Origin: Alphaproteobacteria bacterium MarineAlpha11_Bin1
GTDB taxonomy: Bacteria > Pseudomonadota > Alphaproteobacteria > MPNO01 > UBA830
NCBI GenBank assembly: GCA_002937455.1
Contig: PTJZ01000006.1
Location: 1 to 64,000, forward strand
Length of the DNA: 64,000 bases
Reading direction: 5' to 3'
Part shown: one piece after another, positions 10,680-20,279 of the stretch
How the letters are laid out: every line of letters starts with the position of its first letter
How positions within the stretch are numbered: the stretch's first letter is position 1
Position numbers and translations under genes: made by a program
The notes under the pieces: generated by a model
Seen by the model: only the letters and a program-made list of their open reading frames with translations
Told to the model about the DNA's origin: nothing
Database searches by the model: none

Positions 10680-11510
10680 ATGGTCCCGCCGGCAGATCGA
10701 GGCGCTAGCGCCACAGAATATGACTTCCATGGTCACAAGCACCCGTATCATCTTGTTGACCCCAGCCCTTGGCCATTCATAGGTTCAATGTCTGCATTCA
10801 TAATGGCGATCGGAGCTGTGCTCTATATGCATGGAGGTATCAGCTGGATTCTGGTCTTAGGTACCGTCGCGGTAATGGGAACCATGGCAGGATGGTTCTG
10901 GGAGGTGATAAAGGAGGCGGAATTTGGTGGCTATCACAATCCGGTAGTTCAGGTAGGCATGCGCTACGGTATGGCACTTTTCATTGCCTCTGAGGTAATG
11001 TTCTTCGTTGCCTGGTTCTGGGCATATTTTAACGCCGCTCTATTCCCGAGCGAGCAAATACAAAGCCAGTGGCCACCGCCTGGTGTACAGACCTTTGATA
11101 CGTGGGATTTGCCGTTCCTCAATACCTTGATCCTTTTGATGTCCGGCATCACCGCAACCTGGGCGCATCATGCACTTCGCGAGGGAAATCGCCTACATTT
11201 CATGCAGGGCCTCGCCTTGACGATTTTTCTAGGAATCTGTTTTAGCTTCGTCCAAGCTTTTGAGTATAGCCATGCGGCATTCGGGTTCAGCGACGGCATC
11301 TATCCGTCAACCTTCTATATGGCGACCGGCTTCCACGGTTTTCACGTCCTAGTTGGCACCATATTCCTGATCGTTTGTTTCTTTAGGGCGCGCGCGGGTC
11401 ATTTCAGTCCCGATCATCATTTCGGATTTGAAGCGGCGGCGTGGTATTGGCATTTCGTTGATGTGGTGTGGTTATTCCTATTCATCTGTATTTACTGGTG
11501 GGGCCGTTAA
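10680..11510 (+). CDS. ctaE: Cytochrome c oxidase subunit III
   Basis: Seven-helix subunit that stabilises the oxidase and helps proton uptake. The 276-residue protein has the family signatures WFWEVIKE, FVAWFWAYFNAALFP and FYMATGFHGFHV, and ends with a helix reading WLFLFICIYWWG. ATG follows AACAACGGAGCG, a reasonable ribosome site. It is separated from the catalytic subunits by ctaB, the small membrane protein and ctaG, the usual alphaproteobacterial order. Confidence 0.97.
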   Translation: MVPPADRGASATEYDFHGHKHPYHLVDPSPWPFIGSMSAFIMAIGAVLYMHGGISWILVLGTVAVMGTMAGWFWEVIKEAEFGGYHNPVVQVGMRYGMALFIASEVMFFVAWFWAYFNAALFPSEQIQSQWPPPGVQTFDTWDLPFLNTLILLMSGITATWAHHALREGNRLHFMQGLALTIFLGICFSFVQAFEYSHAAFGFSDGIYPSTFYMATGFHGFHVLVGTIFLIVCFFRARAGHFSPDHHFGFEAAAWYWHFVDVVWLFLFICIYWWGR

Positions 11511-11541
11511 GAGAGCTATTGTCAGCGACCTGGATTGCGTT

Positions 11542-11925
11542 GTGAACGACCCCAGCAGCTGGCCGCTGAAATCGCCTTTATCGACTGGGCTAAGATGCAA
11601 ATGCCCTAGATGTAGCCAAGGCAAGCTCCTCAAAAACATACTAGACGTTCGCGATCATTGTGTTCATTGCAACTTGGACCTGACACCCCACGATACTGGT
11701 GACGGGGCAACAGTGTTTGTCACCCTGGTGCTTGGTTTTATCGTAGTTGGTCTCGCAATCTTTCTTGAAACTACCTTCGGCCCACCATTCTGGGTGCATC
11801 TTGTTGCCTGGGTTCCTGTCATTAGCATTGGGTCAATCATAATGCTTCGACTCTTCAAATCTGTACTGATAGCCATGCACTATAGGAACCTTGGGCACCT
11901 GTATGAAAACGGCAATGACACCTAG
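11542..11925 (+). CDS. DUF983 family membrane protein
   Basis: A 127-residue protein with a Cys-rich zinc-ribbon-like N-terminus (C19, C21, C24, C40, C43) and two hydrophobic helices. It matches DUF983, a family commonly found between subunit III and surf1 in alphaproteobacterial oxidase operons. No ATG is available; GTG at 11542 gives VNDPSSWPLK, a sensible start 31 bases after ctaE. A longer frame from 11428 overlaps ctaE and is unlikely. The function is unknown; context suggests oxidase biogenesis. The end overlaps surf1 by 23 bases. Confidence 0.85.
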   Translation: MNDPSSWPLKSPLSTGLRCKCPRCSQGKLLKNILDVRDHCVHCNLDLTPHDTGDGATVFVTLVLGFIVVGLAIFLETTFGPPFWVHLVAWVPVISIGSIIMLRLFKSVLIAMHYRNLGHLYENGNDT

Positions 11926-12634
11926 ACGCCGGCCGATAAGGCTTAATTTCGGTATGACCTTATGCGCACTTCCGGTGCTAACGCTTCTCGTCGGCCTAGG
12001 TTTTTGGCAGCTTGATCGGCTGGAGTGGAAGGAGGCCCTTATCTATGAACGAGCATACCGTGGCGCGATGCCCATAATACCGATTGCCGATTTACCGAAT
12101 GACGAATGGCAGGAGTTTGAGTACCGACGTTTAGCGCTACAAGGCCGATATCTTCACGATCGGGAGATGCTGATTTGGAATAAAGTTCGACATGGGCAGA
12201 ACGGCTTCGATCTTATTACCCCATTTCTGCTCGAAAGTGGAAGTTCTGTGCTTATAAATCGTGGCTGGGTGCCCCCTTCCTGGTCGGAGGGTGTGATCTT
12301 CCGCAGCAGACCGGTTGGATCTATAAAACTCACCGGCGTCATGCGGCGTAGTGGTAGGCCTACGAAATGGGTGCCGGATAACAACGCCAAAGGCGATGAG
12401 TGGTTCTTCGTCGATGTCACCGAGATGGCGAAGAGCGCGGGCTTGACCGATACGAAACCTTACTTAGTAATCGTAAAGCCCAATATCGAAGACCGAAGTT
12501 ATCCAAAGGCTCCGCATGCGAGAGACAAAATCCGTAACAAACATTTAGAGTACGCGGTGACTTGGTTCGGCCTTGCCGGAACGCTGGTGGTTATCTATGT
12601 CGCTTATCATTGGCGAAGACGTATAATTAGTTAA
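11903..12634 (+). CDS. SURF1-family cytochrome oxidase assembly protein
   Basis: Membrane protein helping heme a insertion into subunit I. The N-terminal helix (about residues 14-33) ends in the family motif GFWQLDRLEWKEALI, and a second helix lies near the C-terminus (VTWFGLAGTLVVIYVAY). Conserved GRY and LINRGWVP segments lie between. ATG 11903 lies within the end of the DUF983 gene; a TTG at 11891 is also in frame. It is the last gene clearly tied to the oxidase operon. Confidence 0.93.
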   Translation: MKTAMTPRRRPIRLNFGMTLCALPVLTLLVGLGFWQLDRLEWKEALIYERAYRGAMPIIPIADLPNDEWQEFEYRRLALQGRYLHDREMLIWNKVRHGQNGFDLITPFLLESGSSVLINRGWVPPSWSEGVIFRSRPVGSIKLTGVMRRSGRPTKWVPDNNAKGDEWFFVDVTEMAKSAGLTDTKPYLVIVKPNIEDRSYPKAPHARDKIRNKHLEYAVTWFGLAGTLVVIYVAYHWRRRIIS

Positions 12635-12645
12635 GAGAGGATACC

Positions 12646-14130
12646 TTGTCGGCCTATATAGAGCTTGAGAGGCGCTTTCACCGTATAGCCGCGTTGGGTG
12701 AGGCAGCAGGGATGTTGCAATGGGACATGTCTGTTTTGATGCCGTCTGGTGGGGTTGCGGCCCGTACGGAACAGTTGACCGCGCTGAAGCTGACGGCACA
12801 CGAGATGAAGACTGCGCCAGATTTGTTGGATCTTTTAGAAGCTGCCGAAGGTGAACAACTCGAGGAGCCTTGGCAAAGAGCTAACCTGAATGAGATGCGC
12901 CGTAGCTGGGTTCACTCGAACGCGGTAGATGCCGATTTGGTCGAGGCAATGACCCGCGCCGGCTCAGCTTGCGAAATGGTCTGGCGCGAGGCTCGCCGGG
13001 AAGACGATTATGCCCGAGTGTTACCTTATCTAGAAGAAGTGTTAACCCTATCGCGGCAGGTAGCGTCTGCGAAAGCGTTAGCGTTGGATTGTTCTGAGTA
13101 CGAAGCGTTACTGGATCAGTACGAAGCTGGTGCGCGTACAGATAGGCTTGATAGCCTTTTCGCCGATCTCGCAACGTTCCTACCGGAATTCCTAGAAACC
13201 GTACTGGCCAAGCAGGCAGAGATGGCAGAAGCTATAATGCCAGTTGGCCCTTTTGACACTGATCGCCAGCGTGAATTGGCTCAAACACTGATGAGTAGGT
13301 TAGGGTTTGACTTCGATTCCGGGCGGCTCGATGTGAGTTTGCATCCATTCTGCGGTGGAGTGCCTGGAGATATCCGAATTACCACCCGGTACACCGAGGA
13401 TGATTTCACGCAAAGCCTAATGGGTGTTTTACATGAAACGGGACATGCACTTTATGAGATGGGTTTGCCAAAGGATTGGCGCTACCAGCCAGTCGGTTCA
13501 GCGCGTGGGATGACGTTGCACGAAAGTCAGTCTCTATTGATTGAGATGCAGGCATGCCGTAGCAGAGAGTACCTTATTTTTGCCGCACCCCTGATGCGAG
13601 AGGCGTTTGGCGGAACCGGACCGGAATGGGAAGTTGAAAACCTTTATCGATTATATACTTGTGTCAAAAGGAGCTATATCCGCGTTGATGCTGACGAGGT
13701 GACTTATCCGGCGCACGTGATCCTGCGGTATCGATTGGAACGGGCTCTTATAGCCGGAGATCTCGCTTTGAGAGACCTCCCGGAGGCTTGGAATGACGGT
13801 ATGGAGGACCTATTGGGAGTTCGTCCTCCCGATGACGTCCAAGGCTGTTTGCAGGATATACACTGGTATGATGGAGCTTGGGGGTATTTCCCTACATACA
13901 CGATGGGGGCTATGGCTGCGGCGCAGCTTTTCGCATCGGCAAAGGCAGCGGAACCAAATATTCCCGAGAGACTTTCAAATGGTGATTTCACACCACTGTT
14001 AAAATGGATGCGGGATAATCTACATGCCAAGGGGTCGTCCGCATCTACGGATGATCTCTTAGAGGTAGCCACCGGGAGACCACTCGGTACCGAAGACTTC
14101 AAAGCACATTTAAAAGCGCGATACGGTTGA
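12646..14130 (+). CDS. Carboxypeptidase Taq-type metallopeptidase (M32)
   Basis: Zinc carboxypeptidase of family M32, releasing C-terminal residues from peptides. The zinc motif HETGH is at residues 263-267 with the third ligand E293 in LHESQS, and the family DVSLHPFCGG motif lies just before (229-238). 494 residues is typical. The start is TTG at 12646, supported by the purine-rich AAGAGAGG 6 bases upstream. It begins 11 bases after surf1, so it may be cotranscribed with the oxidase operon, although its function is unrelated. Confidence 0.93.
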   Translation: MSAYIELERRFHRIAALGEAAGMLQWDMSVLMPSGGVAARTEQLTALKLTAHEMKTAPDLLDLLEAAEGEQLEEPWQRANLNEMRRSWVHSNAVDADLVEAMTRAGSACEMVWREARREDDYARVLPYLEEVLTLSRQVASAKALALDCSEYEALLDQYEAGARTDRLDSLFADLATFLPEFLETVLAKQAEMAEAIMPVGPFDTDRQRELAQTLMSRLGFDFDSGRLDVSLHPFCGGVPGDIRITTRYTEDDFTQSLMGVLHETGHALYEMGLPKDWRYQPVGSARGMTLHESQSLLIEMQACRSREYLIFAAPLMREAFGGTGPEWEVENLYRLYTCVKRSYIRVDADEVTYPAHVILRYRLERALIAGDLALRDLPEAWNDGMEDLLGVRPPDDVQGCLQDIHWYDGAWGYFPTYTMGAMAAAQLFASAKAAEPNIPERLSNGDFTPLLKWMRDNLHAKGSSASTDDLLEVATGRPLGTEDFKAHLKARYG

Positions 14131-14306
14131 AAATCAATCTTCTTAAATAGGTTAGGAATTTTCGGGCGTGTATCTGAGTACCTTTACAGAGACGAAGCCC
14201 TAATTATTTGGTATAAAAATTCCGAGTAAGCATCTTCTTGCCTCCCTCGGTAAACCCATTCTTTTACCCTTCGGAGATCTATAGCCCGAGGGGCGGTTAT
14301 TCCCGT

Positions 14307-14334
14307 TTGACATCGCTCGCCGCCTCACTAAATT
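14307..14334 (+). promoter_or_regulatory. Candidate sigma-70 promoter for thrC
   Basis: TTGACA at 14307-14312, 16-base spacer, then TAAATT at 14329-14334. The -35 is perfect and the -10 matches at four of six positions. It lies 25 bases before the thrC start in a 229-base gap, so transcription would leave a short leader. Confidence 0.4.
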
Positions 14335-14359
14335 CCGCCAGATCTTAAGGGAGTATACT

Positions 14360-15766
14360 GTGAAATACGTATCCACGCGGGGCGAAGCGCCGGAACTTGC
14401 GTTTGATGACGTGTTGCTGGCGGGTCTTGCAACTGATGGAGGTCTATACGTACCTTCTTCGTGGCCGCAATTCGCATTTTCCGACCTGGAGGTAATGGCT
14501 GACCTATCCTATGCAGACATTGCTTTCGAGGTGATAAAACCATTCGTGGGTGGAACTATTTACGATGGCGCGCTTAAGGAAATGATCAACGAGACCTATC
14601 GGGGGTTCGGTCATGGCTCCGTTGCGCCACTGAAACAGATTGGCGCCAATCATTGGCTCATGGAGCTTTTTCACGGGCCAACATTAGCCTTCAAGGACTT
14701 TGCTTTACAGCTTGTCGGCCGAATGTTTGATCATGTGCTTGCAGCGAGCGGCGAGCGGATCACGATTGTTGGCGCCACCTCAGGTGATACCGGGTCCGCC
14801 GCGATCGAAGCTTGTAGAGATCGTGAGAACATCGACGTTTATATAGTATTCCCAGAGGGCAGGATATCAGAAGTGCAGCGGCGTCAAATGACAACCGTTA
14901 ACGCTGATAATATTCACCCGGTAGCGGTAAGTGGTACATTCGATGACTGCCAAGACCTCGTCAAAAACATGTTCAACGATTCTCGGTTTCGTGCGGAACA
15001 AAAATTGTCGGCGGTAAATTCGATTAACTGGGCACGTGTATTAATCCAGATCGTCTATTACTTCGTTTCAGCTGTTCGCCTTGGCGCACCACACCGGCCA
15101 GTCAGTTTTGCCGTTCCGACTGGTAATTTCGGTAATATCCTAGCGGGCTGGGCCGCTTGGAAGTGCGGTTTGTCGGTCGACCGGCTAATAGTTGGGACTA
15201 ATTCAAACGATATCCTGTTTCGTTTTTTCGAAACGGGTGAAATGAAGGTAGCTGAGGTCAAGCCGACATTGTCCCCCAGCATGGATATCCAGGTATCGAG
15301 TAATTTCGAGCGTCTTCTTTTCGATATGCTCGACGGGGACGGCGCTGCGGTGGGCCGATGGATAGCTAAATTCCGCGAAACTGGCACCGTTTCTGTGGAT
15401 GAGACAGCTTTGGGGCGCGCACGGCAAAAGTTTGATGCCGCTCGGCTGAACAATAACGAGACCCGTCGTGTGATCCGGGAGATTTACCAAGCTACTGGGG
15501 AATTGCTGGATCCGCACAGTGCTATAGGCGTTGAGGCCGCCCGCCAGTATCAACGGGAAGTCAAGATCCCAGTCGTATCACTGGCCACGGCTCATCCTGC
15601 AAAATTTCCTGACGCTGTAGAGGATGCAACCGGCATCCGACCGGCGCTACCGCCTCGCCTCGGCGATCTTCTCGAACGTACTGAGAAATTCGAAACTCTT
15701 GATGCCGACCTATCCGTACTACAAGATTTCATCAGACGTACCGCTAGCGCGAAAGGTGCGGCGTGA
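14360..15766 (+). CDS. thrC: Threonine synthase
   Basis: PLP enzyme converting O-phosphohomoserine to threonine. The PLP lysine is K112 in LAFKDFALQL, and the phosphate-binding ATSGDTGSAA loop follows at about residues 139-148. 468 residues matches the proteobacterial/yeast-type enzyme. The start is GTG at 14360 with AAGGGAG 7-8 bases upstream. Its stop overlaps the GTG of the M16 peptidase gene, a pairing conserved in alphaproteobacteria. The homoserine kinase that makes its substrate is also in this window, about 10 kb away. Confidence 0.96.
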   Translation: MKYVSTRGEAPELAFDDVLLAGLATDGGLYVPSSWPQFAFSDLEVMADLSYADIAFEVIKPFVGGTIYDGALKEMINETYRGFGHGSVAPLKQIGANHWLMELFHGPTLAFKDFALQLVGRMFDHVLAASGERITIVGATSGDTGSAAIEACRDRENIDVYIVFPEGRISEVQRRQMTTVNADNIHPVAVSGTFDDCQDLVKNMFNDSRFRAEQKLSAVNSINWARVLIQIVYYFVSAVRLGAPHRPVSFAVPTGNFGNILAGWAAWKCGLSVDRLIVGTNSNDILFRFFETGEMKVAEVKPTLSPSMDIQVSSNFERLLFDMLDGDGAAVGRWIAKFRETGTVSVDETALGRARQKFDAARLNNNETRRVIREIYQATGELLDPHSAIGVEAARQYQREVKIPVVSLATAHPAKFPDAVEDATGIRPALPPRLGDLLERTEKFETLDADLSVLQDFIRRTASAKGAA

Positions 15767-17025
15767 CCATATCTACGGCAGTCCTAGATGGCGGGATTCG
15801 AGTTGTTTCCGATCGCATGGAGTGGGTGGAAAGCGTTTCCATAGGTGTATGGGTCAATGCCGGCGCAAGGAATGAGAATGAATCGAATAACGGTGTTTCA
15901 CACCTTCTTGAACATATGGCATTCAAGGGTACAGAGCGCCGGACCTCACTCGAAATCGCGACTGAAATCGAGAATGTCGGGGGCCATCTGAATGCATATA
16001 CCTCTCGAGAAGCGACGGTTTATTACGCTACTGTTCTTAAAGAAGATATTGATCTGGCGCTCGATATTATTTCCGATATTGTTCTCAATTCGGTCTTCGA
16101 TGAAGAGGAGCTAGACCGCGAACGACGTGTTGTGCTCCAAGAAATAGGCCAAGCCAACGACACACCCGATGATATCATCTTCGATCTTTTTCAGGAAACG
16201 GCTTATCCTGATCAACCATTGGGTCGTCCAATACTCGGGACCGCTGGTGTTGTCCGCCAAATGCCTCGGCAGATGTTAGTGGATTATATAGCTACCCAGT
16301 ATGGAGGCGATCGAATGGTTCTCGCCGCTGCGGGAAATCTTGACCCTGAAGATTTGTTTCGCCGCGTCCAAAAAAAGTTTGCTAACATTACAGCTTCCTC
16401 AGCTCAACCGCCTATCGCCGGGCAATATATTGGGGGCAATCGGCGAGATATTCGCGATCTCGAGCAGGCACACCTGCTTTTGGGTTTTGAGGGAATAGGT
16501 TTTAGCGACGACGATTATTATCCGTTAGCAGTATTGTCGACGGCTCTGGGCGGCGGGATGTCATCCCGTCTCTTCCAAGAAATCCGCGAGAAGCGGGGGC
16601 TGGTCTATTCCATCTACACGTTCGCATCCGCCTTTACAGATGGGGGTTTGTTTGGCCTATACGCTGGGACGGGAGAAGGGCAGATAGACGAGTTGATTAA
16701 AGCAGTCAGCGGGGAATTAAAGCGAGTAACAGAAGACCTGCTTGATGATATTGAGTTGGCTCGGTCGCGGGCTCAGATCAAGGCGGGAGTTTTGATGTCA
16801 CTCGAAAGCACGTCCACCCGGGCTGAGAGGCTTGCTAGGCACCTCATTATCTATGACCGAATCCTGACGGTCGAGGAGCTTTCCAACCGAATCGATTCTG
16901 TTTCTGCTGAGGACATTCGGCGAGTTGCTGGTCGTTTGTTGTCGTCGCCGCTTACGGTTGCGGCGATAGGGCCGGTGAGTGATATGCCCGAGCATGATTT
17001 AATAAGAGCACAGCTTGCCGGCTAA
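15763..17025 (+). CDS. M16 family zinc peptidase (processing-peptidase-like)
   Basis: Pitrilysin-superfamily metallopeptidase related to the mitochondrial processing peptidase beta subunit. The inverted zinc motif HLLEH is at residues 47-51, and the distal ligand E127 lies in RRVVLQEI. The second-half substrate arm RLFQEIREKRGLVYSIY is also intact. 420 residues is typical. The GTG start overlaps the thrC stop (GTGA), so it is coupled to thrC. The natural substrate in bacteria is unclear. Confidence 0.94.
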   Translation: MTISTAVLDGGIRVVSDRMEWVESVSIGVWVNAGARNENESNNGVSHLLEHMAFKGTERRTSLEIATEIENVGGHLNAYTSREATVYYATVLKEDIDLALDIISDIVLNSVFDEEELDRERRVVLQEIGQANDTPDDIIFDLFQETAYPDQPLGRPILGTAGVVRQMPRQMLVDYIATQYGGDRMVLAAAGNLDPEDLFRRVQKKFANITASSAQPPIAGQYIGGNRRDIRDLEQAHLLLGFEGIGFSDDDYYPLAVLSTALGGGMSSRLFQEIREKRGLVYSIYTFASAFTDGGLFGLYAGTGEGQIDELIKAVSGELKRVTEDLLDDIELARSRAQIKAGVLMSLESTSTRAERLARHLIIYDRILTVEELSNRIDSVSAEDIRRVAGRLLSSPLTVAAIGPVSDMPEHDLIRAQLAG

Positions 17026-17031
17026 TGCCCC

Positions 17032-17607
17032 TCACGCGTGACCGGAATGGCCCGAGAGCATAGATACGTCGATTCCGATCGTGGCTAGCGCGCCTTTCCA
17101 CGCTTCGTCGGGTTTGTTGCTGAAAATGAGCTGAGGAGCGGCATCAACGGATAGCCAGCCATTTGATTGGATTTCAGAATCCAGCTGGCCTGGTCCCCAG
17201 CCAGCATAGCCTAGTGCCAAAAGATAGTTATTAGGTCCTTCGCCTTCCGCAATGTCACGTAGGATCTCGGTAGTCGCGGTGAGGGCGATTTTTTCATCAA
17301 TCACCACGGTAGCGTCTTGTTGGTAATCGGATGAATGAAGCACAAAACCACGGCTGGATTCTACTGGTCCGCCGAAATGTATCCGAATGTCATTTTCCCT
17401 CGTAGATGTATTGAGATCGAGCTGATCCAAAAGATCTGGGAAGTCTATATCCTCAAGGATCTTGTTAACAACTAAACCCATGGCGCCCTCCTCTGTATGA
17501 GCACACATGTAAATGACCGTTTTAACGAATCTATCATCTAGCATCTGAGGCATTGCGACGAGTAAATGGCCAGTCAGAAATCCATCGTCATCGCGGTTGT
17601 ATACCAT
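17032..17607 (-). CDS. YqgE/AlgH family protein
   Basis: A 191-residue DUF179 protein. The N-terminal GHLLVAMPQMLDDRFVKTVIYMC, interrupted here at GHLLVAMPQMLDDRF, is the family signature at about residues 13-27. GLVVNK follows at 44-49, and YAGWGPGQLDSEI is near residue 154. The family was linked to alginate regulation in Pseudomonas, but its biochemical role is unknown. It is convergent with the M16 peptidase gene, with only 6 bases between the two stops. Confidence 0.92.
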   Translation of the reverse strand: MVYNRDDDGFLTGHLLVAMPQMLDDRFVKTVIYMCAHTEEGAMGLVVNKILEDIDFPDLLDQLDLNTSTRENDIRIHFGGPVESSRGFVLHSSDYQQDATVVIDEKIALTATTEILRDIAEGEGPNNYLLALGYAGWGPGQLDSEIQSNGWLSVDAAPQLIFSNKPDEAWKGALATIGIDVSMLSGHSGHA

Positions 17608-17798
17608 ATCGTACCTACGTATCGTTTATCCAGTACCAAGTAATCACCTGACAATATCTCATGGAATCTCTTAGGCACCAATGGTCGATTCTCAATCAAA
17701 AATTAAATGTTCGACAATATGTTTGATTTATGGCCGATTTTTTGAGCGATGCCTTTCCTTATATTATAGGGGAAATCCAGAAAGGGGTTAATACGAAC

Positions 17799-19937
17799 AT
17801 GTTTCAATTGATCCGCCCCAGCTTTAAAAGCTTGTGTGGGATATTGGCCGCTCTGACAGTGGTTGTTGCAGCCAATGGTTCCTCGGCCATGACATCGGCA
17901 TGGTTTGAATCTGAACACGGCAAAGTCCGACTGATTGCGGGTGGGGAGACTTCGGGTAGCGGTAAGACATTAGATCTCGGACTTCAGTTCCGTATGAAAC
18001 CCGGTTGGAAGATTTACTGGAGATCGCCCGGCGATGCTGGGTTTCCACCTCATATCAATTGGGCCGGTTCTATCAATTTTGATAGTGCCAAGATGAGTTG
18101 GCCTATACCCGAAAGGTTCTCCGTTCTTGGGCTAGAAACTCTCGGATACAAGAAAGAAGTCGTATTTCCAATAATAGCTTCCGTATTAGAAACGGGTAAG
18201 GAAGTTACATTGAATGCCAGTGTGCGGTTCCTTACCTGTGACGATATCTGCGTTCCCTACGAGGCCAATTTTTTGATTCGGCTGCCTGCTGGAGTGGATA
18301 TGAGCACTCCTCAGTCGGGTATAATCAATCAGTGGTGGAAAAGGGTGCCGGCTATAGGCGAAGTCGGTCCACTAGATATAAAGGAGGCGGAACTCGCGGG
18401 CAGCGGGGAAAATACCTCCTTGATTATACGCGGAGTTAGTGAAAGACCCTTAGAATCGCCAGATTTATTCGTTGAAGGCCCACCGGATTACAGGTTCTCC
18501 AAACCTTCGGTAAAGATCAGATCACCGGGTACTGAAGTGATGATGCGTATTGGCATCCGGGCACCCAAATATTCAAATTCTCAGCTTGATGGTGAAACGG
18601 TTACACTGACCCTCGTAGATGGCAACCGCGCGGTGGAGCGGGAATTCACCCTCAAACGCGCCTCCGCTCAGCCGGTTGATGCCGCCGGGGTAGAAGCGAT
18701 AGATGGATTCAAGTTTCTGTCGATAATCGGATTAGCGATTCTTGGCGGTTTGATATTAAACCTCATGCCGTGTGTGCTCCCCGTCCTCTCAATCAAGCTT
18801 TTAACTTTTGTTAATCACGGCGGCGGAGCTCCCGCACAGGTTCGTGCCGGCTTCCTCGCGTCGGCTGCTGGGATAATCACCTGTTTCTTGGGTCTTGGCA
18901 CAGTAGTTGTATCGTTAAGAGGAGCCGGATTGGTAGTTGGATGGGGTATACAGTTCCAGCAACCGGTATTTTTGGCCTTCATGGTGACGATTCTCACACT
19001 ATTCGCCTGCAATATGTGGGGATTTTTCGAATTTAGGATGCCAAGCGCTATATCGGAGGCGGCCGTCGATAAGTCATCTCTCCAAAGCCATAGGCTAGGT
19101 GAACATTTTTTGACGGGTATTTTCGCGACAATTCTTGCTACGCCCTGTACTGCGCCGTTTCTCGGAACCGCAATCGGCTTTGCGTTGTCCAGAGGTCTCT
19201 TAGAGATTTATGTGGTGTTCCTGGCTCTCGGGATTGGTCTTGCAGTCCCATGGATTGCTGTCGCTATTTTTCCAGCTCTGGCCTATCAATTACCGAAACC
19301 AGGACCGTGGATGATAACGGTGAAACGCCTACTTTCTGTCGCCTTAATCGGTGTTGCGTTATGGTTACTTAGCGTTATGAGGGTCCAGGTCAGTGGTCCG
19401 GCGATAGCGATAATTTTTCTCTTTATGCTAGCGATCGCGTTCACGGTCGCACAGTACTCACGCCTAAGCCGACGGGCTCGCCCTGCCGTCTGGATCGTGA
19501 TAGGATTACTGACTGCGTTTTCGATGGTTGGAGCCAGCCGCTTTTCTTATACCGGTAGTCACCATCAGAGTTCAGTCGAAGACAAAATATGGCGCGAATT
19601 TGACCTCGCTACGATTAATTCTGAAGTGGCGGAGGGTAAAACCGTTTTCGTCGATGTCACAGCTGATTGGTGTCTTACCTGCAAGGCTAATAAGTTCTTG
19701 GTGCTTAACCGCGAACGGATTACCAAAATTCTCAACGGTAGTGATGTCATTGCAATGAGGGCAGATTGGACTAAACCGGACCCAGAGATCTACAATTATT
19801 TGAGAAGCTTTGGACGCTACGGAATTCCATTCAACGTTGTGTACGGACCTAACGCGCGGCGAGGTTTGTCGCTACCCGAAATACTCACCGAAACTGCCGT
19901 AATAGAGGCAATCCAGCAGGCTGGTGGAAAAAAGTGA
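17799..19937 (+). CDS. dsbD: DsbD-like thiol:disulfide interchange protein
   Basis: Membrane reductase moving electrons from cytoplasmic thioredoxin to periplasmic thiol pathways. Three modules are visible. A signal peptide (to about residue 30) leads to a periplasmic domain with a Cys pair in TCDDIC (C147, C151). A multi-helix core follows with LMPCVLP and ATPCTAPF, the two membrane cysteines. A C-terminal thioredoxin domain carries WCLTC. ATG 17799 is preferred over the upstream 17730 because it begins a proper signal peptide; AAAGGGG lies upstream. In this cluster it may support cytochrome c or copper-site maturation. Confidence 0.92.
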   Translation: MFQLIRPSFKSLCGILAALTVVVAANGSSAMTSAWFESEHGKVRLIAGGETSGSGKTLDLGLQFRMKPGWKIYWRSPGDAGFPPHINWAGSINFDSAKMSWPIPERFSVLGLETLGYKKEVVFPIIASVLETGKEVTLNASVRFLTCDDICVPYEANFLIRLPAGVDMSTPQSGIINQWWKRVPAIGEVGPLDIKEAELAGSGENTSLIIRGVSERPLESPDLFVEGPPDYRFSKPSVKIRSPGTEVMMRIGIRAPKYSNSQLDGETVTLTLVDGNRAVEREFTLKRASAQPVDAAGVEAIDGFKFLSIIGLAILGGLILNLMPCVLPVLSIKLLTFVNHGGGAPAQVRAGFLASAAGIITCFLGLGTVVVSLRGAGLVVGWGIQFQQPVFLAFMVTILTLFACNMWGFFEFRMPSAISEAAVDKSSLQSHRLGEHFLTGIFATILATPCTAPFLGTAIGFALSRGLLEIYVVFLALGIGLAVPWIAVAIFPALAYQLPKPGPWMITVKRLLSVALIGVALWLLSVMRVQVSGPAIAIIFLFMLAIAFTVAQYSRLSRRARPAVWIVIGLLTAFSMVGASRFSYTGSHHQSSVEDKIWREFDLATINSEVAEGKTVFVDVTADWCLTCKANKFLVLNRERITKILNGSDVIAMRADWTKPDPEIYNYLRSFGRYGIPFNVVYGPNARRGLSLPEILTETAVIEAIQQAGGKK

Positions 19938-20050
19938 TAGTAAGCTATTAATGTCATACTTGGGGTGGGTGACAAACCACTTTTCCTGCTCTATTCCACA
20001 ATATATCTGGGGGTGCCATTTGGGGCGTTCTAATCTGAAAAGGAGCTAGA

Positions 20051-20263
20051 ATGACCATTGGTGCCAAAGATAGGACTCCGATGACGGCGCTAAAGCAGAA
20101 TACAGTTGGAGCTCCAGACGCTATCAAAAGGGAACTTTACAAAAGACCCATCAAATATTTCGTGCTCTTTTATTCTTGTGAATCTGACCACATGGATATG
20201 CACGGTGTTCTCACATTTAAGTCGTTGGAAGCGGCCTATATTCTCTTTTGGTCCTATACTTGA
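20051..20263 (+). CDS. Possible 70-residue leader ORF before the molybdenum hydroxylase gene
   Basis: An open frame of 70 codons with a very good ribosome site (AAAAGGAG, 5 bases before the ATG) that ends 16 bases before the next gene. The product is not recognised; it has a basic middle and a hydrophobic C-terminal third. The downstream gene has only a weak ribosome site, so a leader ORF with coupled translation is possible. It could equally be spurious. Codon use cannot decide it by eye. Confidence 0.3.
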   Translation: MTIGAKDRTPMTALKQNTVGAPDAIKRELYKRPIKYFVLFYSCESDHMDMHGVLTFKSLEAAYILFWSYT

Positions 20264-20279
20264 AGATCGGTTGCTAACA

